Origin: Streptomyces sp. XY006
Lineage (GTDB): Bacteria > Actinomycetota > Actinomycetes > Streptomycetales > Streptomycetaceae
Direction: 5' to 3'
NCBI RefSeq assembly: GCF_002237655.1
Contig: NZ_NOKT01000030.1
Location: 1 to 64,000 of the forward strand
Length of the DNA: 64,000 nt
The position numbers were made by a program, and so were the translations under genes. The notes beneath the pieces are model-generated. The model made no database searches and was not told where the DNA came from. It saw only the letters and a list, made by a program, of their open reading frames with translations. Below, one piece after another: positions 1 to 8,234 of the stretch; position 1 is the stretch's first letter; every line of letters starts with the position of its first letter.

Positions 1-676
1 CGAAACCGCCGGTCGAGGGCGGCGGTGCCGCCACGGGCACCGGCGCGCCGAACCCGCCGGGCGCGGCCATCGGCCCGCCCGGCATCGGGGCGCCGTAGGC
101 CGGCGGGGCCGCGAACCGGGCCTGCTCCCGGCGGCGCTCCGCCGCGCGCCACGCCGCCAGCTCCTTCTCGTTCAGCGGGAAGGCCCGCAGCTGCACCCCG
201 CCCCACACCTCCTCGCCCGTGACCTGGCCCTCCACCGTGGCGCCCAGGCCGAGCGGGACGGCCACGAACTGCCGCACCGTGCCCGTCCCGGAGTTGATGC
301 CGTCCAGCCAGGGCTGGCGGGGCAGCACCACGTAGTTCTGCGGGTCCCGGGACAGCCCGTCGCTCCAGGGCCGGCCCGAGACCGCGCAGACCTTGCCGAC
401 GCCGACCTGCAGCGCGGCCGGTTCCGCCGTGCCCGCGAAGTTCAGCCACATCGCCTCGCGCAGGTACACCGGCAGCATCACGCCGCCGCGCGCCCGCATC
501 GCCTCGGGAACCCGGTCCGCGTAGTCCGCCACCCGCCGGACCGGGAACTCGCCCAGGCCCGGCGGCAGCGGGTGCGTGCCCGTCTCCGGCAGGCGCAGGG
601 TGCGGATGAACCGCACGGTCACACCGCCCGGAAGTCGCAGTGTGTTCCCGTCGATCCGCACGCTCGTGTCGGCCAT
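1..676 (-). CDS. Conserved hypothetical protein, 3' end outside window
   Basis: The reverse-strand frame opens at the ATG at 676 and has no stop before base 1, so at least 225 residues are present and the C-terminus is missing. It begins MADTSVRIDGNTLRLPGG, and a purine-rich GAGGGGGCG lies just upstream as a ribosome site. The first 170 residues look like a compact soluble domain with alternating strands. From about residue 180 the chain turns into a low-complexity Ala/Pro/Gly tail (APPAYGAPMPGG). No signal peptide or membrane span is visible. I recall this type of protein as a conserved Streptomyces hypothetical but cannot give a function. Only 44 bases separate it from the FUSC gene upstream on the same strand, so the two may be co-transcribed. 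Confidence 0.7.
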   Translation of the reverse strand, partial: MADTSVRIDGNTLRLPGGVTVRFIRTLRLPETGTHPLPPGLGEFPVRRVADYADRVPEAMRARGGVMLPVYLREAMWLNFAGTAEPAALQVGVGKVCAVSGRPWSDGLSRDPQNYVVLPRQPWLDGINSGTGTVRQFVAVPLGLGATVEGQVTGEEVWGGVQLRAFPLNEKELAAWRAAERRREQARFAAPPAYGAPMPGGPMAAPGGFGAPVPVAAPPPSTGGF

Positions 677-720
677 CGGCCCGCCCCCTCGCCTCGGCGC
701 CGGCCCCGTGCCGGCTTCCC

Positions 721-1974
721 TCAGCGAGAACGCCCGCCGAATCCCGCGCGGTTCCGCCACAGCTGCTCCTGCACGCCCAGGCGCTCCCGCAGCCGGGTCA
801 GCCGCGGCATCCGGGCGCGCTGCTCCGCCGACACCCGGTCCAGCTCCTCGAACAGGCGCTTGGTGCGGTGCTCGGTGTCCATCTCGTCCAGGATCCGGTT
901 GACCTCGGTCAGGACGGCGCCCGGCAGCTGCCAGTTCCCCTTGTCGCGCTCGGCCTCCTCGCGCAGCAGCACGGCGAGCTTGTCGCGGGTGGCCGCGGCG
1001 GAGCGCAGCTCGGCGGCGAGACGTTCCTCCGCCGACTCGGCGCTCGCGCTCAGGTGGGTCGTGACCAGCACCGCGAAACTGACCACGGCGTCGGCGATCT
1101 GCGAGAGCAGCTGCTCCAGCACCGCGCCGGTCTCGGACTCGAACAGCGGCTCCGGTTCGCGCTCCTTCGCGAGGTCGGTGAGGGTGCGGGCGAGCACGCG
1201 CAGCACGACCGTGCAGATCTCCAGCGTGTCGAGGCCGGTGCGCAGCACCACCCGGTGCAGCAGGCCCTCCCGCACGCGGGGATTGAGGCGCAGACTCTCC
1301 TCGGCCTGCCGCAGGGCCGCGTCCACCTCGACGATGTCGTGGTCCAGGCGCCGGGCCTCGTGCAGCCGCTCCGCGGCGCGGTCCGCGGGCGGCGCGCCGG
1401 CGGCCTCCTCGCCCATGCGGAGCATCAGCTGGCGCAACCGGCGGGCCAGGCCCTCGATCGACTCGCCGGCCTCCTCCACCCACACCGGGGGAGCGAGCAG
1501 CAGATTGCAGCCGAGCCCGACGACGGCGCCGATCAGCGTCTCCAGCACCCGGGCCCAGGCCGTGTCGCCGACGCTGGTGACCCCGAGGACCAGCATGGCG
1601 CTGATCGCGACCTCGGGGACGTACTCCTCCACCCGGACCAGCCGGCCCACGGCCAGCGAGGCCACGAGCAGCAGCGCCAGGCTCCACCAGGTCAGGCCCA
1701 CCAGCAGGCTGAACGCGATGGCGAGGAGCACCCCGGTCACCACCGCGTTCACCCGCCGGAAGCCGTTGGTGAGGGTGGCGTACAGCGTCACCTGCACGAC
1801 CAGCAGGGCCGTCAGGGGGGCGGTGAGCGGTGCCTTCTCGGGACTCAGCCGGAGCGCGATGACGTATGCGATCGTCGCCGCGAACGCCGATCGCAGCGTC
1901 TGGACGACCACGGGATCACGGCGCTTGCGCAGGATCCTGCCGGCCTGCACCGTCCACTCACGTACCTCTCGCAT
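721..1974 (-). CDS. FUSC-family (aromatic acid exporter-like) membrane protein
   Basis: This is a 417-residue inner-membrane protein of the FUSC/ArAE type, a family linked to export of aromatic acids and related toxic compounds. Residues about 25-150 carry several closely spaced hydrophobic helices (for example FAATIAYVIALRL and LLVVQVTLYATL) with a break around VPEVAISAMLVLG. The C-terminal two thirds is an acidic/basic helical cytoplasmic domain rich in Arg, Glu and Leu. The ATG at 1974 is chosen because GGAAGGGG stands about 12 bases upstream; the open frame continues 23 codons further without a better site. The single transporter half suggests assembly as an oligomer. A second member of the family lies at 8235-9551. 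The substrate is unknown. Confidence 0.8.
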   Translation of the reverse strand: MREVREWTVQAGRILRKRRDPVVVQTLRSAFAATIAYVIALRLSPEKAPLTAPLTALLVVQVTLYATLTNGFRRVNAVVTGVLLAIAFSLLVGLTWWSLALLLVASLAVGRLVRVEEYVPEVAISAMLVLGVTSVGDTAWARVLETLIGAVVGLGCNLLLAPPVWVEEAGESIEGLARRLRQLMLRMGEEAAGAPPADRAAERLHEARRLDHDIVEVDAALRQAEESLRLNPRVREGLLHRVVLRTGLDTLEICTVVLRVLARTLTDLAKEREPEPLFESETGAVLEQLLSQIADAVVSFAVLVTTHLSASAESAEERLAAELRSAAATRDKLAVLLREEAERDKGNWQLPGAVLTEVNRILDEMDTEHRTKRLFEELDRVSAEQRARMPRLTRLRERLGVQEQLWRNRAGFGGRSR

Positions 1975-2082
1975 CCTCGGGCTGTTCCCCTTCCTGCGGC
2001 ATCGAACGCGTCCATGAAGGACGTTAGTGCCGTCGGGTACCACGGGCGACCGAGGGAGATCGCAGGAAAGATCACACGGAGA

Positions 2083-2577
2083 TCACGTGTGCAGCTTGTC
2101 GAGGAAGGCGGCCAGGTTGCCCCTGGTCCGCGCGATCTGCTCCTCCAGGCTGAGGCTCTCCTCGAACCGGGCCCCGGACTCCGGCTCCTTCTTCCCGCGC
2201 AGGTACAGGGAGCAGGCGAGGTCGGTGCACATGTACACGCCGACCGAGTTGCCCTCGCGGCCGGCCGCACCCGCCTTGGGCGCGGTCATCAGCGAGACAC
2301 CGCCGCGCGGGTGGGTGGTCAGGCACAGCGAGCACATGCTGCGGTGCAGGAACCCGCGCTGGGCGGCCTGGAACCGCATCGTCACCCCCACGAGGGCGCC
2401 GTCCCGCTCGGTCACCAGATAGCTGCGGTCGGGCGCTCCCGGGTCGCGCCACCCGAGGAAGTCGAGGTCGTCCCAGGGGCGCTCGGCGAGGTCCCGGGGC
2501 ACCGTCAGCCGCTTGGCCTCTCCCTTGGAGCAGTTGACGAAGGAGGTGCGGATGTCCCGCTCGGTGAGTGGTCTCAT
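2083..2577 (-). CDS. FBP-type treble-clef zinc-finger protein (EF-G-binding/FusB-like)
   Basis: A 164-residue cytoplasmic protein resembling the FBP_C domain, the C-terminal zinc finger of FusB-type elongation factor G-binding proteins. In that family the zinc-bound fold docks on EF-G and frees fusidic-acid-stalled ribosomes. Four cysteines are placed as expected for one zinc site: NCSKG near residue 14, CSLC near residue 81 and CTDLAC near residue 115. The first cysteine sits apart from the others, as in the treble-clef fold. The ATG at 2577 follows GGAGGGCTC on the reverse strand. A perfect inverted repeat lies 26-44 bases upstream. Resistance function is inference; many actinobacterial members have no tested role. 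Confidence 0.75.
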   Translation of the reverse strand: MRPLTERDIRTSFVNCSKGEAKRLTVPRDLAERPWDDLDFLGWRDPGAPDRSYLVTERDGALVGVTMRFQAAQRGFLHRSMCSLCLTTHPRGGVSLMTAPKAGAAGREGNSVGVYMCTDLACSLYLRGKKEPESGARFEESLSLEEQIARTRGNLAAFLDKLHT

Positions 2578-2602
2578 GGGAGGGCTCCTGGCCGTCGTAC
2601 CG

Positions 2603-2621
2603 AACCTAGGGGTCCTAGGTT
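2603..2621. promoter_or_regulatory. Inverted repeat upstream of the FBP gene
   Basis: AACCTAGG-GGT-CCTAGGTT is a perfect 8-base inverted repeat with a 3-base spacer. It starts 26 bases upstream of the ATG at 2577, where a promoter or operator would sit. No cognate regulator can be named. Confidence 0.5.
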
Positions 2622-2687
2622 TCCGGGACAGGCTAGGCGTCACCGACGGGGGAGAGCCACTGGATTTCCGCGAGAGGGGCTCCGTGA

Positions 2688-4001
2688 GCCCGGACGGCGC
2701 CGTGGCGTGAGGGGCCCCTGCGCACCACCCTCCTGGAGCGGTACGGCGACCCGGACGCCACCGCCCCGCAGGACGGGGAACCCACCGCCGCCTACGAGGT
2801 CCGCACCCTGGCCGGCGGCCCGCTGGACGCCCTCGCCGCACGGCACGGCCTGGTCCCGATGCGGGTCACCGAGGCCCACGACCTCACCGCGCCGGGCCAC
2901 CCCCGACGCAAGCGGTTCCTCCGCGTCGCCCTGCCCGACGGCGTCACCTACCGCACCGCCGACCACCTCACCGTCCTCCCCGCCAACGCCCCGGACCTCG
3001 TCACCCGCGCGGCCGCCGCGCTCGGCGCCGACCCCGACACCGTCCTGGACATCCGCCCCACCCGCCCGCGCGGCGACGCCATCGCCGTGGACCGCCCCCT
3101 CACAGTGCGCGAACTGCTCACCCACCACGTCGAGTTGCAGGAGCGTCCGACCGCCGGGCAGCTGGCCGCGCTCGCCGCCGCCGACCCGTGCCCGCCGGAG
3201 CGCGCGGCCCTGGCCACCCTCACCGACGACCCCCGCACCCTGGTGGAGATCCTGGAGGACCACCCGGCCCTGCGCGGCGCGCTCGACTGGCCGGCACTGC
3301 TGGACCTCCTGACCCCGCTGCGCCCGCGCCACTACTCCATCTCCTCGTCACCGGCCGTCGATCCCGGCCACGTCGATCTGATGGTCTCCCTGCTGCAGGC
3401 CCCGGCCCGCTCCGGCCGGGGCGTGTACCGGGGCACCGGCTCCGGCCACCTCATGACGCTGCAGCCCGGCGACACGGTGTACGCGCGCGTGCAGCCCTGC
3501 CCGGAGGCCTTCCGCATCGACGCCACCGCGAGCACACCGGTCGTCATGGTCGCCGCCGGCACGGGCCTCGCCCCGTTCCGCGGTGCCGTCGCCGACCGTG
3601 CGGCGGCCCTCGCGGCGGGCGCCGAACTCGCCCCCGCCGTCTGCTATTTCGGCTGTGACGCCCCGGACGCGGACTTCCTGCACGCGGAGGAACTGCGCGC
3701 CGCCGAGGCCGCCGGGGCCGTGCTCCTGCGCCCCGCCTTCAGCGAGACCCCCGAGGGCGAGGTGCGGTTCGTGCAGCACCGCATCGCCGCCGAGGCCGAG
3801 GAGGTCTGGGCCCTGCTCGGCGCCGGAGCGCGCGTCCATGTCTGCGGGGACGGTTCCCGCATGGCGCCCGGGGTGCGGGAGGCGTTCCGTACGCTGTTCC
3901 GCAAGCACACACCGGACGCCGACGAGACGACCGCCGAGCGGTGGCTCGACGGGCTGATCGCGGACGGGCGTTACACGGAGGACGTGTACGCCGCCGGCTG
4001 A
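2688..4001 (+). pseudogene. Remnant of a CYP102 (P450 BM3-like) fusion: reductase part only
   Basis: The frame encodes the FAD/NADPH half of a self-sufficient CYP102 cytochrome P450. Downstream of an in-frame stop at 2685 it opens with WREGPLRTTLLERYG, which looks like the end of the FMN domain, then a linker, then the ferredoxin-NADP reductase module. Visible motifs are RHYSISSSP (FAD), GRGVYRGTGSGHL, MVAAGTGLAPFRG (NADPH pyrophosphate) and VHVCGDGSRMAPG. The heme domain and essentially all of the FMN domain, roughly 650 residues, are missing. The first ATG is at 2859 and has no ribosome site. The usual C-terminal DVW is DVY here, so the Trp that stacks on FAD is replaced by Tyr. I read this as a 5'-deleted gene. 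A freestanding reductase is possible but less likely. Confidence 0.75.
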
Positions 4002-4031
4002 CCGCGGACGCGGGGGAGGGGTGGGGACACG

Positions 4032-5000
4032 GTGGTGGACTCCTGGGAACGGGCCCGGCACGTCCTGCGGGAGGCGGGCCTCGACCCCGGCCGCCTCGCC
4101 CACCTCGCCCCGATGACCGGCGGCACGTACAACACCGTCGAGGAGCTGCGCCTGACCGACGGCAGCCGCTACGTGCTGAAGGTCCCGCCCTCCGCCGCCG
4201 TCCCCGGGCTGCGGCACGAGCGCGAACTGCTGGTGTCGGAGGCCGAGTTCTACCGGTCGGCCGCCCGCGCCGGGGTCACCGCGCCCCGGCTGGTGTCCCG
4301 GGGCGACGGCTGTCTGCTGATGACGGCCTGCCCGGGCGCCCCGTGGGACGACACGCTCGGCGACGCGGAGCACACCGCCCTGCGGACGGAGCTCGGCCGC
4401 CAGGTCGCCCGGCTGCACCGCGAGACGGGCCCCGGCTTCGGCTACCCCTCCGGCGCGCTCGGCCCGCTCGCGCCCGACTGGCGGACCGCGTTCACCACCA
4501 TGTTCGACGCGGTACTCGACGACGCCCGGCGCTACGGGGCCGAACTGCCCCGGCCCGTCGGCACGGTCGCCCGCACCGCCGCCTCCGCGTACGGCGCCCT
4601 CGACGAGGTCACCGTCCCGTGCCTGGTCCACTTCGACCTGTGGCGCGGCAACATCCTCGTGGACCGCTCGGAAGGGCGGGCCCGCATCGGCGGCCTGATC
4701 GACGGCGAGCGGATGTTCTGGGGTGATCCGCTGGCCGATTTCGTCTCCCTGGCGCTGCTGGGCGACATCAGGCGGGACGAGGCGTTCCTCGCGGGCTACC
4801 GTGAGGCCGGCGGCCGGGCCGTGTTCGATGTTCCGGCGCGCCTGCGCCTCGCCCTCTACCGGGCCTACCTGTACCTGATCATGCTGACCGAGACGGTTCC
4901 GCGCGCGGCCGGCGAGGAGCAGCGGCGGTGGGTGCGGGAGGCGGTCGCGCCGGAACTCGTCGCGGCCCTGGACGAGATCGCGGAAACCGCCGTCGGTTAG
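4032..5000 (+). CDS. Phosphotransferase family protein (APH fold)
   Basis: A 322-residue soluble protein of the aminoglycoside phosphotransferase/choline kinase fold. The N-lobe has the lysine-bearing strand YVLKVPPS near residue 50 and a glutamate-rich helix. The catalytic loop is HFDLWRGNILVD near residue 200 (HxDxxxxN), and the metal-binding Asp follows in GLIDGERMFWGDPLADF. The GTG at 4032 follows a GGGGAGGGG stretch; a second GTG sits directly after it. The substrate cannot be told from sequence: homologues act on sugars, amino alcohols, homoserine or drugs. It starts 30 bases after the CYP102 remnant and could be read from the same transcript. Confidence 0.75.
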   Translation: MVDSWERARHVLREAGLDPGRLAHLAPMTGGTYNTVEELRLTDGSRYVLKVPPSAAVPGLRHERELLVSEAEFYRSAARAGVTAPRLVSRGDGCLLMTACPGAPWDDTLGDAEHTALRTELGRQVARLHRETGPGFGYPSGALGPLAPDWRTAFTTMFDAVLDDARRYGAELPRPVGTVARTAASAYGALDEVTVPCLVHFDLWRGNILVDRSEGRARIGGLIDGERMFWGDPLADFVSLALLGDIRRDEAFLAGYREAGGRAVFDVPARLRLALYRAYLYLIMLTETVPRAAGEEQRRWVREAVAPELVAALDEIAETAVG

Positions 5001-5094
5001 CTCACATCGTGAAATAAGGGTTGGAGGAATGTCGCGCCGGGCCCGGCCCCGACGGTATGTTGCAGGTCGGACAGGGGATTCCGGAAGGAGCCAC

Positions 5095-6384
5095 ATGGCG
5101 GGGCGGAACGGGCGCACGGTACGCGACCTCAGGCGGGCCAATCGCACAGCCGTGCTGCAACGGCTCTACTTCGACGGCCCGCTCAGCCGCTTCGAACTCG
5201 GCCCGGCGACCGGCCTGAGCTCGGGTTCGGTCAGCAACGTCGTCGCCGACCTGGTCGCCGACGGGCTGGTCGAGGAGGCCGGCAGCGTCGACTCCGACGG
5301 CGGCCGCCCCCGCACCCTGCTGCGCGTCGCCCCCGGCAGCGGCCACATGATCGGCGTCGACGTCGGCGAGACGCGCGTCCGGGTCGAACTGTTCGACCTC
5401 ACCCTCACCGAGCTGGCCCGGGCCGAACGCCCGCTGACCCCGCAGCGGTACGAGGTCGAGGTCATCGTCGACCACATCCGGCACGGCATCGCCGAGGTGC
5501 TCGACGCGGCCGGACTCGCGCCCGAGCGGCTCCTGGGCGTCGGCATCGGCGTCCCCGGCATCGTCGAGCGCACCCCCGACCGCGGCGCGGTGGTGCACGG
5601 GCAGACCATCGGCTGGGACGCCGTCCCGCTGGAGGCCCTGCTGCGCACCGGCTCCCCGCTGCCGGACACCGTGCCGTACGTCATCGACAACGGCGCCAAG
5701 ACCCTGGGCCAGGCCGAGATGTGGTTCGGCGCCGGCCGCGGCGCCCGCAACGCGGTCGTGGTCCTCTTCGGCTCCGGCGTCGGCGCCAGCCTCGTCACGC
5801 CCGACGCCGACCAGGGCCGGGCCGTCGAATGGGGGCATCTGACCGTGCGGGTGCGGGGCCGCCGCTGCCGGTGCGGGGCGCTCGGCTGCCTGGAGGCCTA
5901 CGCGGGCGCCGAGTCGCTGCTCGCCCGCTGGCGGGAGGAAGGCGGCTCGGTCCCGGACGGCACCGACGAGGAGACCGCCCTCACTGCCATGCTCGCCGCG
6001 GCCTACCCGCCCGGCGACGGCGAGCCCGACCCGGTCGCGCTGGCCCTCCTTGAGGAGACCGCCGAATACCTGGGCGCGGGCCTGTCCGACCTGATCAACC
6101 TCTTCCAGCCCGAACGCATCCTCATCGGCGGCTGGGCGGGCCTCGCGCTCGGCTCCCGCTTCCTGCCCGCCGTACGCCGCCACGCCCTGTCGTACGCGCT
6201 GCGCCACCCGGCCGGGAAGGTGACCGTCGGCCTCGGCCGGCTCGGGCCCGACGCGGTCACGGTCGGCGCCGCGATCCTGCCGCTCGCCGACTTCTTCGCG
6301 CGTGGCGGCCGGCGTCCCGACCCCGCGCCGGAGTCCCCGCTGCCGGCGTGGCGCACGGCCCTGCAGGAACGGGCGCCGCGCTGA
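5095..6384 (+). CDS. ROK-family transcriptional regulator
   Basis: A 429-residue regulator with an N-terminal winged helix (residues about 10-70, including SRFELGPATGLSSGSVSNVV) and a C-terminal ROK sugar-kinase-like domain (about 85-400). The ROK signature includes GVDVGETRVRVEL, and the zinc site reads GHLTVRVRGRRCRCGALGC, the expected His plus CxCGxxGC pattern. Members bind sugars or sugar phosphates and usually repress sugar-uptake or catabolic genes. The ATG at 5095 is chosen because GGAAGGAG lies 5-6 bases upstream; the frame is open 22 codons earlier but without a site. No sugar transporter is adjacent, so the regulon is probably elsewhere. Confidence 0.85.
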   Translation: MAGRNGRTVRDLRRANRTAVLQRLYFDGPLSRFELGPATGLSSGSVSNVVADLVADGLVEEAGSVDSDGGRPRTLLRVAPGSGHMIGVDVGETRVRVELFDLTLTELARAERPLTPQRYEVEVIVDHIRHGIAEVLDAAGLAPERLLGVGIGVPGIVERTPDRGAVVHGQTIGWDAVPLEALLRTGSPLPDTVPYVIDNGAKTLGQAEMWFGAGRGARNAVVVLFGSGVGASLVTPDADQGRAVEWGHLTVRVRGRRCRCGALGCLEAYAGAESLLARWREEGGSVPDGTDEETALTAMLAAAYPPGDGEPDPVALALLEETAEYLGAGLSDLINLFQPERILIGGWAGLALGSRFLPAVRRHALSYALRHPAGKVTVGLGRLGPDAVTVGAAILPLADFFARGGRRPDPAPESPLPAWRTALQERAPR

Positions 6385-6444
6385 GGTTTCGCGGATCACC
6401 GCGGAGGTACTCGCGAGGCGCCCGACGACCGAAGGGAGCACGCC

Positions 6445-6726
6445 GTGACCGACCACCGCCTCGACGCACCCGGCGAGAACGGTGATCCCGTCCCGCGGGA
6501 CATGCCGGACCAGCAGGCCGACGCCGGCGAGGACCCGTGGGAGGTCGCACCGCGCTTCTCGGGTACCGGCAAGGACGACGAGGACCGGGCCGACGAGGCC
6601 GACGGGTCCGACGAGCCGGCCGATGACGTCCCCGACACCGATGAGGCGGGGACGGGTCGGCAAGGGGCACCGAGCTCGGGAACGGGACAGACCGAGCACC
6701 CGGTGCCGGACGAGCCCTCCGGCTGA
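6445..6726 (+). CDS. Small acidic, disordered hypothetical protein
   Basis: A 93-residue protein starting at GTG 6445 with GAAGGGAG 8 bases upstream. It is rich in Asp, Glu, Gly and Pro with only one tryptophan, and looks intrinsically disordered throughout. It has no cysteines, no signal peptide and no membrane segment. Codon use (GC in the third position) and the strong terminator directly behind it support a real gene. I do not recognise a family. It follows the ROK gene by 60 bases in the same direction and may be its downstream partner. Confidence 0.6.
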   Translation: MTDHRLDAPGENGDPVPRDMPDQQADAGEDPWEVAPRFSGTGKDDEDRADEADGSDEPADDVPDTDEAGTGRQGAPSSGTGQTEHPVPDEPSG

Positions 6727-6748
6727 GAGGCCGAGGAGGGCACACACC

Positions 6749-6787
6749 GAGGGCCGCGGCCGGCTGTGGGGGTCGGCCGCGGCCCTC
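6749..6787 (+). terminator. Strong stem-loop terminator
   Basis: A perfect 14-base-pair stem, GAGGGCCGCGGCCG pairing with CGGCCGCGGCCCTC, encloses an 11-base loop. It lies 22 bases after the stop of the small acidic gene and between convergent genes, so it can end transcription in both directions. There is no T tract, as is usual in Streptomyces. Confidence 0.8.
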
Positions 6788-6906
6788 GCATGCGTCCCTG
6801 TAACTGTGCCGGGGCCGCTGTCAGGGCCTTGTATCCGTGCCGGAGTATTCGCGCCGGAACCGCTGCCGGGGCCGGCGTGCCCCCAGGCAGCGGTCGCGGG
6901 TCGGTC

Positions 6907-7935
6907 TCAGCCCACCTTGCGTCCCCGCATCGGCTCCGTCCGGGCCCCGCCGCCCTGCTGGAGACCCTCGAAGAACTCCCGGAGCACCTCCGTCGCCGTG
7001 CGCTCCGGCTCCCAGCCCAGCTCGGTGCGGGCCCGGGAGGAGTCCATCAACGGCAGCCGCAGCACCGCGTCGAACAGATGGGGCGAGGCGGGCAGCAGGT
7101 GCAGGCCCCAGGCGGCCGCGATGGCCGACCGGGCCGCCGTGCGCGGCAGCCGCACCGGGCGCGCCCCGAGCATCTCGCCCAGCATCCGCGCGTCGACCGC
7201 CGGCTCCGCGGCCAGGTTGAAGGCGCCCCGGACGTCCTGGTGCACGGCCAGCCGGTAGGCCCGGGCCGCGTCGTCCGTGTGCAGGGCCTGCACCCGCAGC
7301 CCGGGGACGTCGGGCAGGAAGGGCAGCAGCTCCGGGCGGGCCAGCGGACCCGGCAGGAACTTGCCGCCGAAGATCCGGCGCTGCTCGCTCGCGGACTCCC
7401 ACTTGAACAGGAACGCGGGGCGCATCCGCACCACCCGCGTGCCGGGATGGTCACGCTCGAACGTGTCCAGCGCCCGTTCCAGATAGGCCTTCTCCCGGCA
7501 GTACGCCGCGTCCGGCCAGCCGTGCGTCGGCCACGACTCGTCCACCGCCTCGTCCTTGGGGCCGGGGGAGTACGCGCCCACCGACGAGGCGTGCACCAGC
7601 GCCGGCACCCCCGCCTCGGCCACCGCCTCGAACACCCGCATGCTGCCGAGCACGTTGGTGCGCCAGGTCGTCGCCGGGTCGTGCGTCGGCTGGAACGCCC
7701 AGGCCAGATGGACGACGGCGTCGGCCCCCCGGAACCGTTCCACGAGGTCGGACCGCTCGGCGGCCAGGTCGACCGCGTCCCAGTCCGTCTTCGGGGGAGA
7801 CCAGTCGGGAAGGCGCCGGGCCAGGCCCAGTACGGAGCCGACCTCGGGATCCTCGGAGAGGAGTCGCACCACGCTCGTGCCCACGTTGCCCGTGGCACCC
7901 GTGACGACGACCCTCGTGCCCGTTGCGCTGCTCAC
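6907..7935 (-). CDS. NAD-dependent epimerase/dehydratase (extended SDR)
   Basis: A 342-residue Rossmann-fold protein of the extended SDR type. Residues 8-20 carry the NAD(P) motif VVVTGATGNVGTS (GxxGxxG). HLAWAF follows near residue 72. The usual catalytic YxxxK is represented by YCREK near residue 145, with the Ser in HASSVGAYS about 25 residues earlier. Homologues interconvert sugar nucleotides or reduce small carbonyl compounds; the substrate here is not predictable. The GTG at 7935 has GAGAGGAG about 7 bases upstream. A plant-cinnamoyl-reductase-like enzyme is an alternative. Confidence 0.8.
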   Translation of the reverse strand: MSSATGTRVVVTGATGNVGTSVVRLLSEDPEVGSVLGLARRLPDWSPPKTDWDAVDLAAERSDLVERFRGADAVVHLAWAFQPTHDPATTWRTNVLGSMRVFEAVAEAGVPALVHASSVGAYSPGPKDEAVDESWPTHGWPDAAYCREKAYLERALDTFERDHPGTRVVRMRPAFLFKWESASEQRRIFGGKFLPGPLARPELLPFLPDVPGLRVQALHTDDAARAYRLAVHQDVRGAFNLAAEPAVDARMLGEMLGARPVRLPRTAARSAIAAAWGLHLLPASPHLFDAVLRLPLMDSSRARTELGWEPERTATEVLREFFEGLQQGGGARTEPMRGRKVG

Positions 7936-8015
7936 CTGTGGCTCCTCTCGGCCGAGTGTTCCGCGAGAGACCACCGAGTACCCGGGTGGGCCGGATTGCA
8001 CGTGGGCAGAAGGAA

Positions 8016-8048
8016 GCCCCGGCCGGACGGGGGAATCACGGCCGGGGC
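8016..8048 (-). terminator. Stem-loop in the gap between FUSC and epimerase genes
   Basis: GCCCCGGCCG pairs perfectly with CGGCCGGGGC around a 13-base loop. It lies about 80 bases upstream of the epimerase start and 190 bases downstream of the FUSC stop on the same strand, and would insulate the two genes. The surrounding 299-base gap also holds the epimerase promoter. Confidence 0.5.
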
Positions 8049-8184
8049 GGCTCTGAGGTGGGCACGGATGGCGGTCGCCTGTCGGCGAGGGGCTCCACAG
8101 GGCTTCAGCCGAACGATCGTCCCTGTGGGCGAATGGTGAGGCCCGGGGACACTGTCCCATCCGCACCCACGTGTCGTTCAACGG

Positions 8185-8204
8185 GGAACACCTCTGGGTG
8201 TTCC
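8185..8204 (-). terminator. Hairpin just downstream of the second FUSC gene
   Basis: GGAACACC-TCTG-GGTGTTCC is a perfect 8-base inverted repeat with a 4-base loop, 30 bases past the FUSC stop. It fits an intrinsic terminator; an operator is the alternative. Confidence 0.5.
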
Positions 8205-8234
8205 TGACGCGCCCGCCCCACGACGTGAGGTGCG

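Noticed and set aside
2588..2687. Missing 5' half of the CYP102 gene hidden in another frame
   Set aside because: The roughly 100 bases before the remnant, back to the FBP gene, are too short for it and show no heme or FMN motif in any frame.
640..3312. Long forward-strand open frame across the first FUSC gene
   Set aside because: It is antisense to two real genes, is rich in Arg/Gly/Gln and has no family features. GC-rich codons produce such shadow frames throughout the window.
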